DNA of 41,694 nucleotides from positions 1-41,694 of the forward strand of contig NZ_WWIA01000300.1 of assembly GCF_009870065.1 (NCBI RefSeq). Reading direction: 5' to 3'. Shown piece by piece: positions 17,336 through 25,128 of the stretch. The position numbers and the translations under genes are program-made. Positions within the stretch are counted from its first letter, which is position 1. The number at the start of each line of letters is the position of its first letter. This stretch comes from Streptomyces sp. SID5785 (GTDB taxonomy: Bacteria; Actinomycetota; Actinomycetes; Streptomycetales; Streptomycetaceae). The notes below the pieces were generated by a model. It was not told the DNA's origin. It was given only the letters and a program-made list of their open reading frames with translations, and made no database searches.

Positions 17336-17536
17336 TCAGAAGGAACCCGCGCTCACCTCGTGCACGAACGCGTTCCAGGACTCGGGGGTGAACCCGATCG
17401 CGGGACCCGCAGTGACCTTCGAGTCCCGCACCGCGATGGCGTGCACCACCGGCGACTTCACCTCTACACACGCGCCGTTCCCCGTGGAATACGAGGACTT
17501 GATCCAGGATTCCGCGGCGCCTTGCTGGATTGCCAT
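17336..17536 (-). CDS. DUF397 domain protein
   Basis: The 66-residue protein is a single DUF397 domain: WIKSSYSTGNGACVEVKS near residue 11-28, VHAIAVRDSK near 31-40, and FTPESWNAFVHEV near the end. Such proteins are usually encoded next to an XRE regulator with a DUF5753 domain, as here (17819-18676, same strand, upstream). The pairs act in development and antibiotic regulation in Streptomyces, often with the small partner opposing the regulator; that role is inferred here. The gap of 282 bases to the regulator is longer than usual and shows no convincing gene. Confidence 0.9.
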   Translation of the reverse strand: MAIQQGAAESWIKSSYSTGNGACVEVKSPVVHAIAVRDSKVTAGPAIGFTPESWNAFVHEVSAGSF

Positions 17537-17818
17537 GTTCTGCTCCGGTTCAGACAGTGGTCGAATTGCATCCCCGCCTGGAGGTCCAGAGCGGTTCTCG
17601 CCAAGGATGGTGTCCTGATGGCGTGATCGACGCTACTCGCCAACTGAGCCGCATGAAGTGGCCGTTCACCCGACCGGATGGCATATTCCATAGGGGTCTT
17701 CCATTTCTCCGAGGCGAAGGTGTACCGTGCGGCGCTTTGCCTCGGAGAAGCGGAATCAAGGCCGGAATCCGCCCGTCCGTTTTGCTGTCGAAGATCGACA
17801 GGGCGGGGCGGCCGTCCC

Positions 17819-18676
17819 CTAGCGGGCGTACTCCTTCGCGATGTCGGAGATGAACTGTCGCGATTGGTCCACATTCAGGGCCTGTGCCCGGAGATGCTCG
17901 TACATGACGCTGTATTTCTGAACGTCATTCGCCTTCTCCAGATAAAGATCACTGGTGACGCCCTCGATGTACACCACGCTGGAATCCGCGGCGTCCGGGA
18001 ACTCCAGAATGGCGTACTGCCCGTTCAGCCCGGGGTGCGCCCCCATGTCGAACGGGATCACCTGCACGGTCACGTGCGGCAGCTGCGACTGCTCCACCAG
18101 GTGCTCCAACTGCTCGCGCATCACGCTCTTGCCGCCGACCACGCGCTTCAGTGCGGCCTCGTCGAGCACCGTCCACAGGCGCAGCGGGTTGTCGGGCGCC
18201 TGGATGCGCTCCTGGCGGCGCATCCGGACCTGGACGCGCTTCTCGATGTCCTGCGAGACGGTCTCCGGCAGTGCGCCGTTGATCAGCGCCTCCGCGTAGC
18301 CGCGGGTCTGGAGCAGGCCCGGGACGACCTGCGGATCGTAGATGCGCAGGCTCGCCGCGTCCGTCTCCAGGCCGATGTAGACCGAGTACGGGATGTCGCC
18401 GAAGGAGTGCCACCAGCCCTGCTGGCGCGAGTCCTTGGCCATCTGCATCAGCGAGTCCACGATGCGGTGGTCCTCGACCTCGTACACCCCGCACAGGTCG
18501 CGCACGTCGCGCTGGCTGATGCTGCGCCGCCCGTTCTCCAGGCGGCTGATCTTCGACTGGGACACCAGGAGGCGCTCGGCGACCTCTTCGGCGGTCATGC
18601 CCTTGAGCTCACGGAGCCTGCGCAGCTCCTGGCCCAACCGGCGTCGCCTGACGGTGGGATTGACATTGGACGCCAC
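17819..18676 (-). CDS. XRE-family helix-turn-helix regulator with DUF5753 domain
   Basis: About 285 residues. An N-terminal HTH occupies residues 10-65 (LGQELRRLRELKGMTAEEVA, then SQSKISRLENGRRSIS). The DUF5753 ligand-like domain follows, with IYDPQVVPGLLQTRGYA and QLPHVTVQVIPF. This is the regulator half of the common Streptomyces XRE/DUF397 pair. I chose GTG 18676 because GGAGG lies ten bases upstream and homologues that I recall begin at this VASNVNP; in-frame ATGs at 18703 and 18718 are alternatives. ATAC-N5-GTAT at 18717-18729 and inverted TGCGTATC/GATACGCA copies lie at and above the start, suggesting autoregulation. Confidence 0.9.
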   Translation of the reverse strand: MASNVNPTVRRRRLGQELRRLRELKGMTAEEVAERLLVSQSKISRLENGRRSISQRDVRDLCGVYEVEDHRIVDSLMQMAKDSRQQGWWHSFGDIPYSVYIGLETDAASLRIYDPQVVPGLLQTRGYAEALINGALPETVSQDIEKRVQVRMRRQERIQAPDNPLRLWTVLDEAALKRVVGGKSVMREQLEHLVEQSQLPHVTVQVIPFDMGAHPGLNGQYAILEFPDAADSSVVYIEGVTSDLYLEKANDVQKYSVMYEHLRAQALNVDQSRQFISDIAKEYAR

Positions 18677-18716
18677 GGGACGTGCACCTCCGGCTGCGTG
18701 CATTTCGCTGTTCCGC

Positions 18717-18800
18717 ATACTTTGCGTATCTGCTGTTCAGCACATTGCCACTCGGGCGCGTCCCGGCGCTGGAAAACGACGGATATACGTGCGATACGCA
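18717..18800. promoter_or_regulatory. putative operator region of the XRE regulator
   Basis: ATAC TTTGC GTAT (18717-18729) is a perfect short palindrome. TGCGTATC at 18723-18730 recurs inverted as GATACGCA at 18793-18800. The spacing and the position above the gene fit autoregulation, but binding is not shown. Confidence 0.35.
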
Positions 18801-18913
18801 GCACAAACGCGAAGCGCGGGGTGGGGGACCGGGGCGTCGTCCGGACGCCCGGCCCCCCACCCCGCGCGATACAGCGGCTCCCGGACCGGTCGGTGGGGAC
18901 TGCGGTGCGGCGC

Positions 18914-18979
18914 TGGTGGTGCGGGTGGTGCGAGTAGTGCGGTGCTGCGGTCGTGCGGGTGGTGCGGGTGGTGCGGTGG
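18914..18979. repeat. degenerate 9-base tandem repeat (GGTGGTGCG)n
   Basis: About seven units of GGTGGTGCG and variants, in the 323-base gap between the GPP34 stop (19000) and the XRE start. No gene is visible in the gap; the XRE promoter occupies its left part. Confidence 0.6.
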
Positions 18980-18999
18980 ATCTCTGTCGTGCCGGCCGG

Positions 19000-19740
19000 T
19001 CAGTGCGCCACGGCGCGCGCCATGGAACCGTGCCGCGGCTGCATCGGGACGCCCCTGGCGGGCTCCGGTGCGCCACCCCGGCCCGCCGGGGCGGCGGGCG
19101 AACGGCGTGGCTGCGCGGCCACCCCGTTCTGGACGTCCATCACGGCGTGCGCCACGAGGCCGCCCATCGGGTCGTGCCTGATCAGGTCCCGCAGCCGGGA
19201 ACGGGACGATCGTCCCTCGTTGCCCGGGTACAGGTGCTTGCCGAGGCCGACCGCGTGGGCCAGCGCGGCGAGCGCCGCGGTCCGTGGGTCCGGCGGTACG
19301 CCGGTCCGGATCGCCGAGTCCAGCCGGGTTCTGATCTCCCGGCTGATCGCCGTGTCCGTCGCCTGGTAGCGAGTCGTCGGCAGCACTCCGCACATCTGGC
19401 CCGCCACGGCATGCACCATGCCGCACCGCTCCAGATGCGAGAGATACGTCTGGCGGAGCCCGAGACGGGGCCCGCCTATCCAGTGGACCGCCCGTACGGG
19501 AGCGCCACGCCTTCGCAGCAACTCCAACGCGCAGTCGAGTGTCGGATCTCCAGTCGGCCGTGGCACCACCACGGCGATACGATCCCCGTCTGGGGCTATC
19601 CGTCCGGCCAGCGCCAGCTCCACTAGCTGTGCACCGGCCAGACCGAGGTCGAGCGACTGCGGCTGCGCTGTGGTACCCGTGGTCGGGTCCAGAGCGAGCA
19701 GCAGAAGCTCTTCCGGAATAGTTCTGCGGCTCCTGCCCAT
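19000..19740 (-). CDS. GPP34 (GOLPH3-like) family phosphoprotein
   Basis: The 246-residue soluble protein begins with basic RSRRTIPEELLLLALDP and continues LGLAGAQLVELALAGRIAPD, the usual opening of GPP34/GOLPH3 domains. The helical middle (ALELLRRRGAP, YLSHLERCGMV) also fits. In eukaryotes the fold binds phosphatidylinositol 4-phosphate; in Streptomyces the function of these paralogues is unknown. The last 50 residues are Pro/Ala/Arg-rich and look disordered. GGGGAGG lies eight bases before ATG 19740. It is divergent from the carboxypeptidase gene. Confidence 0.85.
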   Translation of the reverse strand: MGRSRRTIPEELLLLALDPTTGTTAQPQSLDLGLAGAQLVELALAGRIAPDGDRIAVVVPRPTGDPTLDCALELLRRRGAPVRAVHWIGGPRLGLRQTYLSHLERCGMVHAVAGQMCGVLPTTRYQATDTAISREIRTRLDSAIRTGVPPDPRTAALAALAHAVGLGKHLYPGNEGRSSRSRLRDLIRHDPMGGLVAHAVMDVQNGVAAQPRRSPAAPAGRGGAPEPARGVPMQPRHGSMARAVAH

Positions 19741-19952
19741 CCATGCCTCCCCGCGTGGATGTCTGACAGGGTGACCCCTCTCACATTGGTCTGTCGAGAG
19801 TGCGTGGGGGGTTTGGACGGGAACCAGTAGGTATGTCGTTCTCGTCTACCCGGTGGGTTAAGCCCCCAGCACAGGACACTGGTACATGGTTCGGACAGCG
19901 GGACAGGGCTGGACTGTCCGGCGCTAAGTGGTGAGCGGTCGAGGAGGCATCG

Positions 19953-22556
19953 GTGGCGGGGACCCCCGACAGGTCGGAGAAGCAGACGCCGGGCGAGGAC
20001 CCGCGCCTTGCGGTGGCGCGGGACGAGCCCGCGGCGCCCCAGGGCGTGGATCAGGCGACGGCGGTGTTCTCCGTCCGTGACGCCGACGGTGGCTCCGCCG
20101 GTTCCGTGGACGACGGCGACGGCGGCGACGACGACGGCGGTACGGCCGACGCGGCCGACGCGGAGGCGTCGTCGCCCGCCGGGCCTTCCGCGTCCTCGGA
20201 GGACGCCGGTGACGCCGGTGACGCCGCCGACGCCGGTGACGCACGGCTGCGGGCTGCCGTGGCGGCCTGGGTGTCGGGCGGCACCCCGCCGGTGCCCCAG
20301 GCCCGCGAGGGCGGAGCGCCGGACGCGGAGCCGGAGGACGGGGCCGAGCAGGACGAGCGGCCCGAGGGCGGCCCTGCTGCCGACGCGCCCGAGAGCGGCG
20401 CTCAGCCCGAGCAGGACGCCCTGCCCAAGCGGGGCGCCAAGGACGCCGCCGGAGCCGACGCAGCGTCGGGCGCCAAGGCCGATGACGCTGCCGACGCCGA
20501 GGCGGAGGCTCAGCCCGCGGCCGGTGCCGAGCCCGAGCCCGCCGACAAGGCGGACGCCGAGCCGGAGACGGGCGCCGCGGCCGAGACGGGCGCTGGGGCC
20601 GATGCCGAGCAGGACGCCGGCCCCGAGGCTGCCGACGCCGACGCCGACGCCGACGAGTCCGGGACCGCAACCGCAGCCGGGGCCGACGCCGAAGGGGACG
20701 CTCAGCCCCAGGCCGATGGCGCGCCGAAGGCCGACGCCGAGCCCGAGACGGATGCCAAGCCCGAGACGGACGCCGAGCCCGACGCGCAGCAGGACGCCGC
20801 GCCCAAGGCGGACGCCGCGCCCGAGACGGGCGCCGGGGCCGACGCCGAGGCGGACGCTCAGCCCCAGGCCGATGGCGCGCCGAAGGCCGACGCCGAGCCT
20901 GAGGCGGACGCCGAGCCCGAGCAGGACGCAGAGACGGACGGCAAGTCCGACGACTCGACCGGCGAGGCCGAGGAAAAGGCCGAGGCCGACGACAAGACCG
21001 AGGCCGAGGGCAAGGGCAAGGGCGGGGTCGATCAGGCCACCGCCGTGTTCCGGGCCGTCGCCCCGCCGCAGGTGGATCAGCCGACGGCCATGCTCAAGCT
21101 GCCCGCCTCGCCCGACGCGGGCGAGAAGCCGGGCAAGGGTGAGCGGGACGTCGAGCGGACCAGTACGTTCGTGCCGCTCAAGCGGTCGGACGGGCCCGCG
21201 CCGGCGCAGCCGCCCGTACCGGAGGCGCCGGAGCGCACGACGCAGCAGCCGCTGCCGCCGAAGCCGCCGCTCGACCTGCTCGCGGAGCTGACGAACACCC
21301 CGCCGCCCCCGGAGACGGGCGTCCGCACGGCCGTGCGCCGGGTCAAGATCTGGACGCCGCTGGTCATCCTGCTCATCATCGCGTTTGCGATCGTGCAGGC
21401 CGTGCGCCCGCTGCCGACGCCGAGCCTGGAGCTCACGGCGCAGGAGACGGTGAAGTTCGACGGGGCCAGGCCCGACGTGCCGTGGCCGACGCAGGGCCAG
21501 GCCGCGATGGATGTCAACGGCATCGGCACGTTCGGCACCTCGGGTGACCAGAAGCCCGTGCCGATCGCGAGCATCGCCAAGGTCATGACGGTCTACCTGA
21601 TCCTGCGCGACCACCCCATCAAGCCGGGCGCGGACAGCCCGAAGATCCGGGTGGACGCGGCGGCCCAGAAGCACTACGAGACCGGCAAGGCCGAGCAGGA
21701 GTCGGTCGTCAAGGTCACCGAGGGCCAGAACATCTCCGAGTACGAGGCGCTGCAGGCGGTCATGCTGCCGTCCGCCAACAACATCGCGAAGCTGCTGGCC
21801 CGCTGGGACAGCGGCAGCTCCTCCGAGGACGCGTTCGTCGAGAAGATGAACAAGACCGCGAAGGAGCTGGGGATGAAGAACACGCACTACACGGACCCCA
21901 GCGGCCTGGACAAGACGACCGTGTCCACCGCCGAGGACCTCGTGAAGCTGGCCCGCGCCGCGATGGAGAACGCGACGTTCCGCGACCTGGCCCGCCAGCC
22001 GAGCTACATCGACTCGAACGGCGACAAGCAGAACAACTTCTTCGGTCTGGTCCCGACCGTCGCGATCGGCATCAAGACCGGTACGACGACCGCGGCCGGC
22101 GGCAACATCCTGTTCGCCGCCGAGAAGGAGGTCGGCGGCAAGCGCCAGGTGATCATCGGCGCGGCCCTCGGCCAGTTCGGCAAGCCCGGCGTGGCCAACA
22201 TCGACGAGGTCACCGGCGTGGTCCGGGGCCTCATCGAGTCCGGGCAGCAGGCGCTGACCGCGAAGACGATCGTGAAGAAGGGCGACGTCGTGGGCCGGGT
22301 CGACGACGGACTCGGCGGCACCACCCCGGTCGTCGCGACGAAGGACGTGTCCGCCGTCGGCTGGGCGGGCCTGACCGTGAAGCTCGCGCTCGACGGGCAG
22401 AAGGGCCAGGAGGTCCCGCACTCGGCGAAGGCCGGCACGGTGGTCGGCGTGCTCAGCGTCGGTGACGGCAAGAACGACGCCGTCGAGGTGCCGGTCGCGC
22501 TGCAGAGCGATCTGACCGAGCCCGGGTTCGGCGCGAAGATCAAGCGCGTCGCGTAG
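19953..22556 (+). CDS. D-alanyl-D-alanine carboxypeptidase (S11 family) with repetitive acidic N-terminus
   Basis: The 867-residue membrane-anchored penicillin-binding protein has active-site motifs S540-x-x-K543 (SIAK), S607-A-N609 and K708-T-G, which trim the terminal D-Ala of peptidoglycan stem peptides. A single TM at about 468-486 puts the catalytic domain outside. Residues 40-355, on the cytosolic side, are almost wholly Ala/Asp/Glu/Pro low-complexity with internal duplications. VDQATAVF (32-39, 359-366) and VDQPTAML (374-381) are repeated motifs. Most D,D-carboxypeptidases are about 400 residues, so the first 460 are an addition. GTG 19953 follows GGAGG by five bases. The tail may be a kinase or FHA target, which is inference. 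Confidence 0.93.
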   Translation: MAGTPDRSEKQTPGEDPRLAVARDEPAAPQGVDQATAVFSVRDADGGSAGSVDDGDGGDDDGGTADAADAEASSPAGPSASSEDAGDAGDAADAGDARLRAAVAAWVSGGTPPVPQAREGGAPDAEPEDGAEQDERPEGGPAADAPESGAQPEQDALPKRGAKDAAGADAASGAKADDAADAEAEAQPAAGAEPEPADKADAEPETGAAAETGAGADAEQDAGPEAADADADADESGTATAAGADAEGDAQPQADGAPKADAEPETDAKPETDAEPDAQQDAAPKADAAPETGAGADAEADAQPQADGAPKADAEPEADAEPEQDAETDGKSDDSTGEAEEKAEADDKTEAEGKGKGGVDQATAVFRAVAPPQVDQPTAMLKLPASPDAGEKPGKGERDVERTSTFVPLKRSDGPAPAQPPVPEAPERTTQQPLPPKPPLDLLAELTNTPPPPETGVRTAVRRVKIWTPLVILLIIAFAIVQAVRPLPTPSLELTAQETVKFDGARPDVPWPTQGQAAMDVNGIGTFGTSGDQKPVPIASIAKVMTVYLILRDHPIKPGADSPKIRVDAAAQKHYETGKAEQESVVKVTEGQNISEYEALQAVMLPSANNIAKLLARWDSGSSSEDAFVEKMNKTAKELGMKNTHYTDPSGLDKTTVSTAEDLVKLARAAMENATFRDLARQPSYIDSNGDKQNNFFGLVPTVAIGIKTGTTTAAGGNILFAAEKEVGGKRQVIIGAALGQFGKPGVANIDEVTGVVRGLIESGQQALTAKTIVKKGDVVGRVDDGLGGTTPVVATKDVSAVGWAGLTVKLALDGQKGQEVPHSAKAGTVVGVLSVGDGKNDAVEVPVALQSDLTEPGFGAKIKRVA
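20697..20743 (+). repeat. 47-base exact direct repeat in the carboxypeptidase gene, copy 1
   Basis: It is identical to 20853-20899, 156 bases on, and codes for DAQPQADGAPKADAE. Similarity extends about 20 bases upstream with a few mismatches. The period is a multiple of three, so expansion would keep the frame. Confidence 0.9.
20853..20899 (+). repeat. 47-base exact direct repeat in the carboxypeptidase gene, copy 2
   Basis: Second copy of 20697-20743. With it, it marks a recent in-frame duplication of the acidic tail. Confidence 0.9.
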
Positions 22557-22567
22557 CGGCGTCGCAC

Positions 22568-22605
22568 GCGGAGGCCGGGCGCCGCAGGTCGGGCCCGGCC
22601 TCCGC
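22568..22605 (+). terminator. strong hairpin after the carboxypeptidase gene
   Basis: GCGGAGGCCGGGC pairs perfectly with GCCCGGCCTCCGC, 13 pairs around a 12-base loop, 12 bases past the stop. Confidence 0.8.
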
Positions 22606-22710
22606 GGCGCCCGTGCACGGGCGCCGTGCTAGCGTCGCGAGACCGGGGCAGCGACGTTCCCTCGGTCGGCGGGGTCGGGGACGACGACGGTACGTACGGG
22701 AGTGTCAGCA

Positions 22711-24543
22711 GTGGCCACAGCGGAGCCGACGCGCGCCGACGACGACGCCGAGCCGGGCGCGGGCCGCGTACGAATAGGGCCTCCCGGGCGGGCCGGGGCC
22801 GACGCGGAGCGCGGCGGCGTCCGGGCCTGGGCGCGGCGGGCCGAGCGGCACCCGGTGATCGTCGCCACGGCGGTCGCGGCCGCCGTCCACCTCCTGTGGT
22901 TCTTCACGTTCGCGAACAGTGGCGGTGACCTCGCCGCCCAGGACGCGTGGGCCGAGTTCGTCGGCCGGCACCCCGACTCCGCGTACAACCTCGCCTGGTA
23001 CGGCGGCATGCACCCCGTCTCGTACAGCGTGGTGTCCCCGTACCTGATGTCCCTGCTCGGTGTGCGGACGACGATGATGATCGCGGGGACGCTCTCCGCG
23101 GCGCTGCTCACCCTGATCCTGATCCGCACGCGGGTCGTCGCCCGCCCGCTGTGGCCCGCGCTCGCGGGCGTCTTCGCGCTGCTGTGCAACGCGGCGTCGG
23201 GCCGCGTCACGTTCGGCCTCGGCATGATGTTCGGGCTCGCCGCGGTCGCCGCCGTGTTCTGCTGGCCGCACCGCTGGCGGTACAAGCGCTGGGCGAAGGC
23301 CGCGGTCGCCGCCCCGTTCGCCGGGATCGCGACGGCCGCGTCGCCGGTGGCCGGGCTGTTCGTGGGCCTCGTCGCGGTCGCGCTGTTCCTGCAGAAGCGG
23401 CGTCCGGGGGCCTGGGCGCTGGGCCTCGCACCGGCCGCCGTGGTCGGCCTCTCGGCCTGGCTGTTCCCGTTCTCGGGGACGCAGCCGATGTCGTTCGGGT
23501 CGGCGCTGCTGCCGCTCGTCTACGGCGCGCTCTGCTACGCGCTGGTGCCCAGGGAGTGGGTGACGGTCCGGATCACGTCCGCCGTGTACACCCTCTCCGT
23601 CCTCCTCGTCTGGCTGATCAGCTCGCAGATCGGCTCGAACATCACCCGGCTGCCGATGCTGTTCGCCGGGGTCGCGCTGCTCGCGGCGCTGCCGTTCACG
23701 CAGCGTCGCTCGCGCAAGTGGTACGCGATCGTCGTCGCGTTCGTCGGGATGAACGCGTGGGTGGGCTTCAAGTCCGTCGACGACATCGTCCACACCACCC
23801 CCGAGGCGTCCTGGACCCGCGAGCTGGCCCCCCTCGTGAACGAGTTGCAGGAGGTCAAGGCGGAGCGCGGCCGCGTCGAGGTCGTCCCGGCCCGCTCCCA
23901 CCGCGAGGCGTCGGCGCTCGCCCCGTACGTGAACCTGGCGCGCGGCTGGACCCGCCAGGCCGACATGAAGCGCAACCCGCTCTTCTACGACGACACCCTG
24001 AACTCGGCGAACTACCACGACTGGCTCGGGCGCTGGGCCGTGCACTACGTGGTGCTGCCCAAGGGCGAGCCGGACGGGGACGGCGGCGAGCGCGAGCGGG
24101 AGCTGGTGCAGCGCGGTCTGCCCTACCTGCGCCAGGTGTGGGGCGATGCGAACTGGCAGCTGTTCGCCGTCACCGACCCCACTCCGATGGCCGAGCCGAA
24201 CGCGGTCGTCGACGCCGCCGAGCAGAGCGAGCTGACCATCGAGGTCACCAAGCCGGGCCGGATCCTCATCCGCGTCCTGTACTCGCCGTGGCTGTCGGTC
24301 GTCGACGAGGACGGCAAGAGCCTCGGCGTGCCCGAGGAGACCGACGCGTCCCGGCGGGCCCGCGAGCAGGACGACACCCTGCCCAAGAAGTACGCCAACG
24401 AGCACGGCTGCCTCCAGGAGACGGAGGAGGACGCCTCCGGCGACCGCTGGACCGAACTCCTCGCTCCCCGCGCCGGTACCTACCGCCTGGGCGCCCCGGT
24501 GCAGATCCCCCGCGGCACCCCGTGCCCGGAAGAACTCCGCTGA
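22711..24543 (+). CDS. polytopic membrane protein, GT-C-like topology, function unknown
   Basis: About 610 residues. The N-terminal 30 residues are hydrophilic; then about 10-11 hydrophobic segments run to residue 360. A roughly 250-residue soluble C-terminal domain follows. The first loop after TM1 carries GGDLAAQDAWAEF, with acidic residues, and then HPVSYSVVSPYLM; an acidic first extracytoplasmic loop is typical of GT-C glycosyltransferases using lipid-linked sugars. Automated tools may call it an MFS transporter. GTG 22711 has CGGGAG eight bases upstream; GTG 22702 is in frame. A TAGCGT -10-like element lies at about 22632. It follows the carboxypeptidase and may also serve the cell wall, but this is inference. 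Confidence 0.7.
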   Translation: MATAEPTRADDDAEPGAGRVRIGPPGRAGADAERGGVRAWARRAERHPVIVATAVAAAVHLLWFFTFANSGGDLAAQDAWAEFVGRHPDSAYNLAWYGGMHPVSYSVVSPYLMSLLGVRTTMMIAGTLSAALLTLILIRTRVVARPLWPALAGVFALLCNAASGRVTFGLGMMFGLAAVAAVFCWPHRWRYKRWAKAAVAAPFAGIATAASPVAGLFVGLVAVALFLQKRRPGAWALGLAPAAVVGLSAWLFPFSGTQPMSFGSALLPLVYGALCYALVPREWVTVRITSAVYTLSVLLVWLISSQIGSNITRLPMLFAGVALLAALPFTQRRSRKWYAIVVAFVGMNAWVGFKSVDDIVHTTPEASWTRELAPLVNELQEVKAERGRVEVVPARSHREASALAPYVNLARGWTRQADMKRNPLFYDDTLNSANYHDWLGRWAVHYVVLPKGEPDGDGGERERELVQRGLPYLRQVWGDANWQLFAVTDPTPMAEPNAVVDAAEQSELTIEVTKPGRILIRVLYSPWLSVVDEDGKSLGVPEETDASRRAREQDDTLPKKYANEHGCLQETEEDASGDRWTELLAPRAGTYRLGAPVQIPRGTPCPEELR

Positions 24544-24672
24544 CCCCTCCTCTCCCCGCCCTGCCCCTCCTGTGACGGCTCAAGTCCTTTAGACGGGGCG
24601 GGAGTTGGGTACGTCCCCTGCGGAAGTTCGGGATCCGGAAGGCGCACCCAAACAGACGGGGGTCGGGACGCC

Positions 24673-25128
24673 ATGTCATGGGACGAGGACTGGGCACAGC
24701 TGAAGGCCGACGCACTCGCGCGCGGCGGACCCGACACGCGGATGCGGCTGAACCAGCTGGCCCCCGCAGCGGGCGGGGGAGGGGGAGCCGACGGCGGCGA
24801 TCTCGTCGCCGACGCCACGTCCATCGACGGGAACGCGCACCTGCTGCTGGAGATCGCGGGCGTGCTCTACGAGGGCCGCATGGACGGCGAGAACGCCACG
24901 CAGGCGCGCTCGCCGCGCGCCCACGCGGACGTGGCCGCGTCCGTCACGTCGTTCGCCCGCTACGCGCAGGACCAGTACAACGACATGGTCGTGCTGCTCG
25001 CCGCGCTCGCGGGCAACGTCCGTTCGGCGGGCCAGACCTACACGACGTACGACCAGGGTGTGCGGGCCAAGCTCGAGGAAGTGCTCCGGCAGGGCACGTA
25101 CACGCCCCCGAAGGGCGGGTTCGCGTGA
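24673..25128 (+). CDS. WXG100-like small helical protein, first gene of putative type VII operon
   Basis: The 151-residue protein has no signal peptide. It starts MSWDEDWAQLKADALARG; a Gly-rich linker (residue 33-41) is followed by a long amphipathic helical hairpin from LVADATSIDGNAH to YDQGVRAKLEEVLRQ. Length and helix pattern are like ESX/WXG100 partner proteins, although the W-x-G turn itself is not clear. Its stop overlaps the start of the next gene by one base (TGATG), so the products are made together and may form a heterodimer. I do not know a characterised homologue. Confidence 0.75.
   Translation: MSWDEDWAQLKADALARGGPDTRMRLNQLAPAAGGGGGADGGDLVADATSIDGNAHLLLEIAGVLYEGRMDGENATQARSPRAHADVAASVTSFARYAQDQYNDMVVLLAALAGNVRSAGQTYTTYDQGVRAKLEEVLRQGTYTPPKGGFA

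Noticed and set aside
17537-17818. Small genes in the gap between DUF397 and the XRE regulator
   Set aside because: Short frames on both strands lack start signals and recognisable domains.
18914-18979. GGTGGTGCG array as a CRISPR
   Set aside because: Units are 9 bases, contiguous and degenerate, with no spacers and no cas genes.
19623-22421. 932-codon minus-strand frame opposite the carboxypeptidase
   Set aside because: Its Leu/Gly/Val low complexity simply mirrors the Asp/Glu/Ala tail on the plus strand; active-site motifs are on the plus strand.
22705-24405. 566-codon minus-strand frame opposite the polytopic membrane protein
   Set aside because: The plus strand gives clear TM segments; the minus frame gives Arg/His/Asp-rich sequence without motifs.
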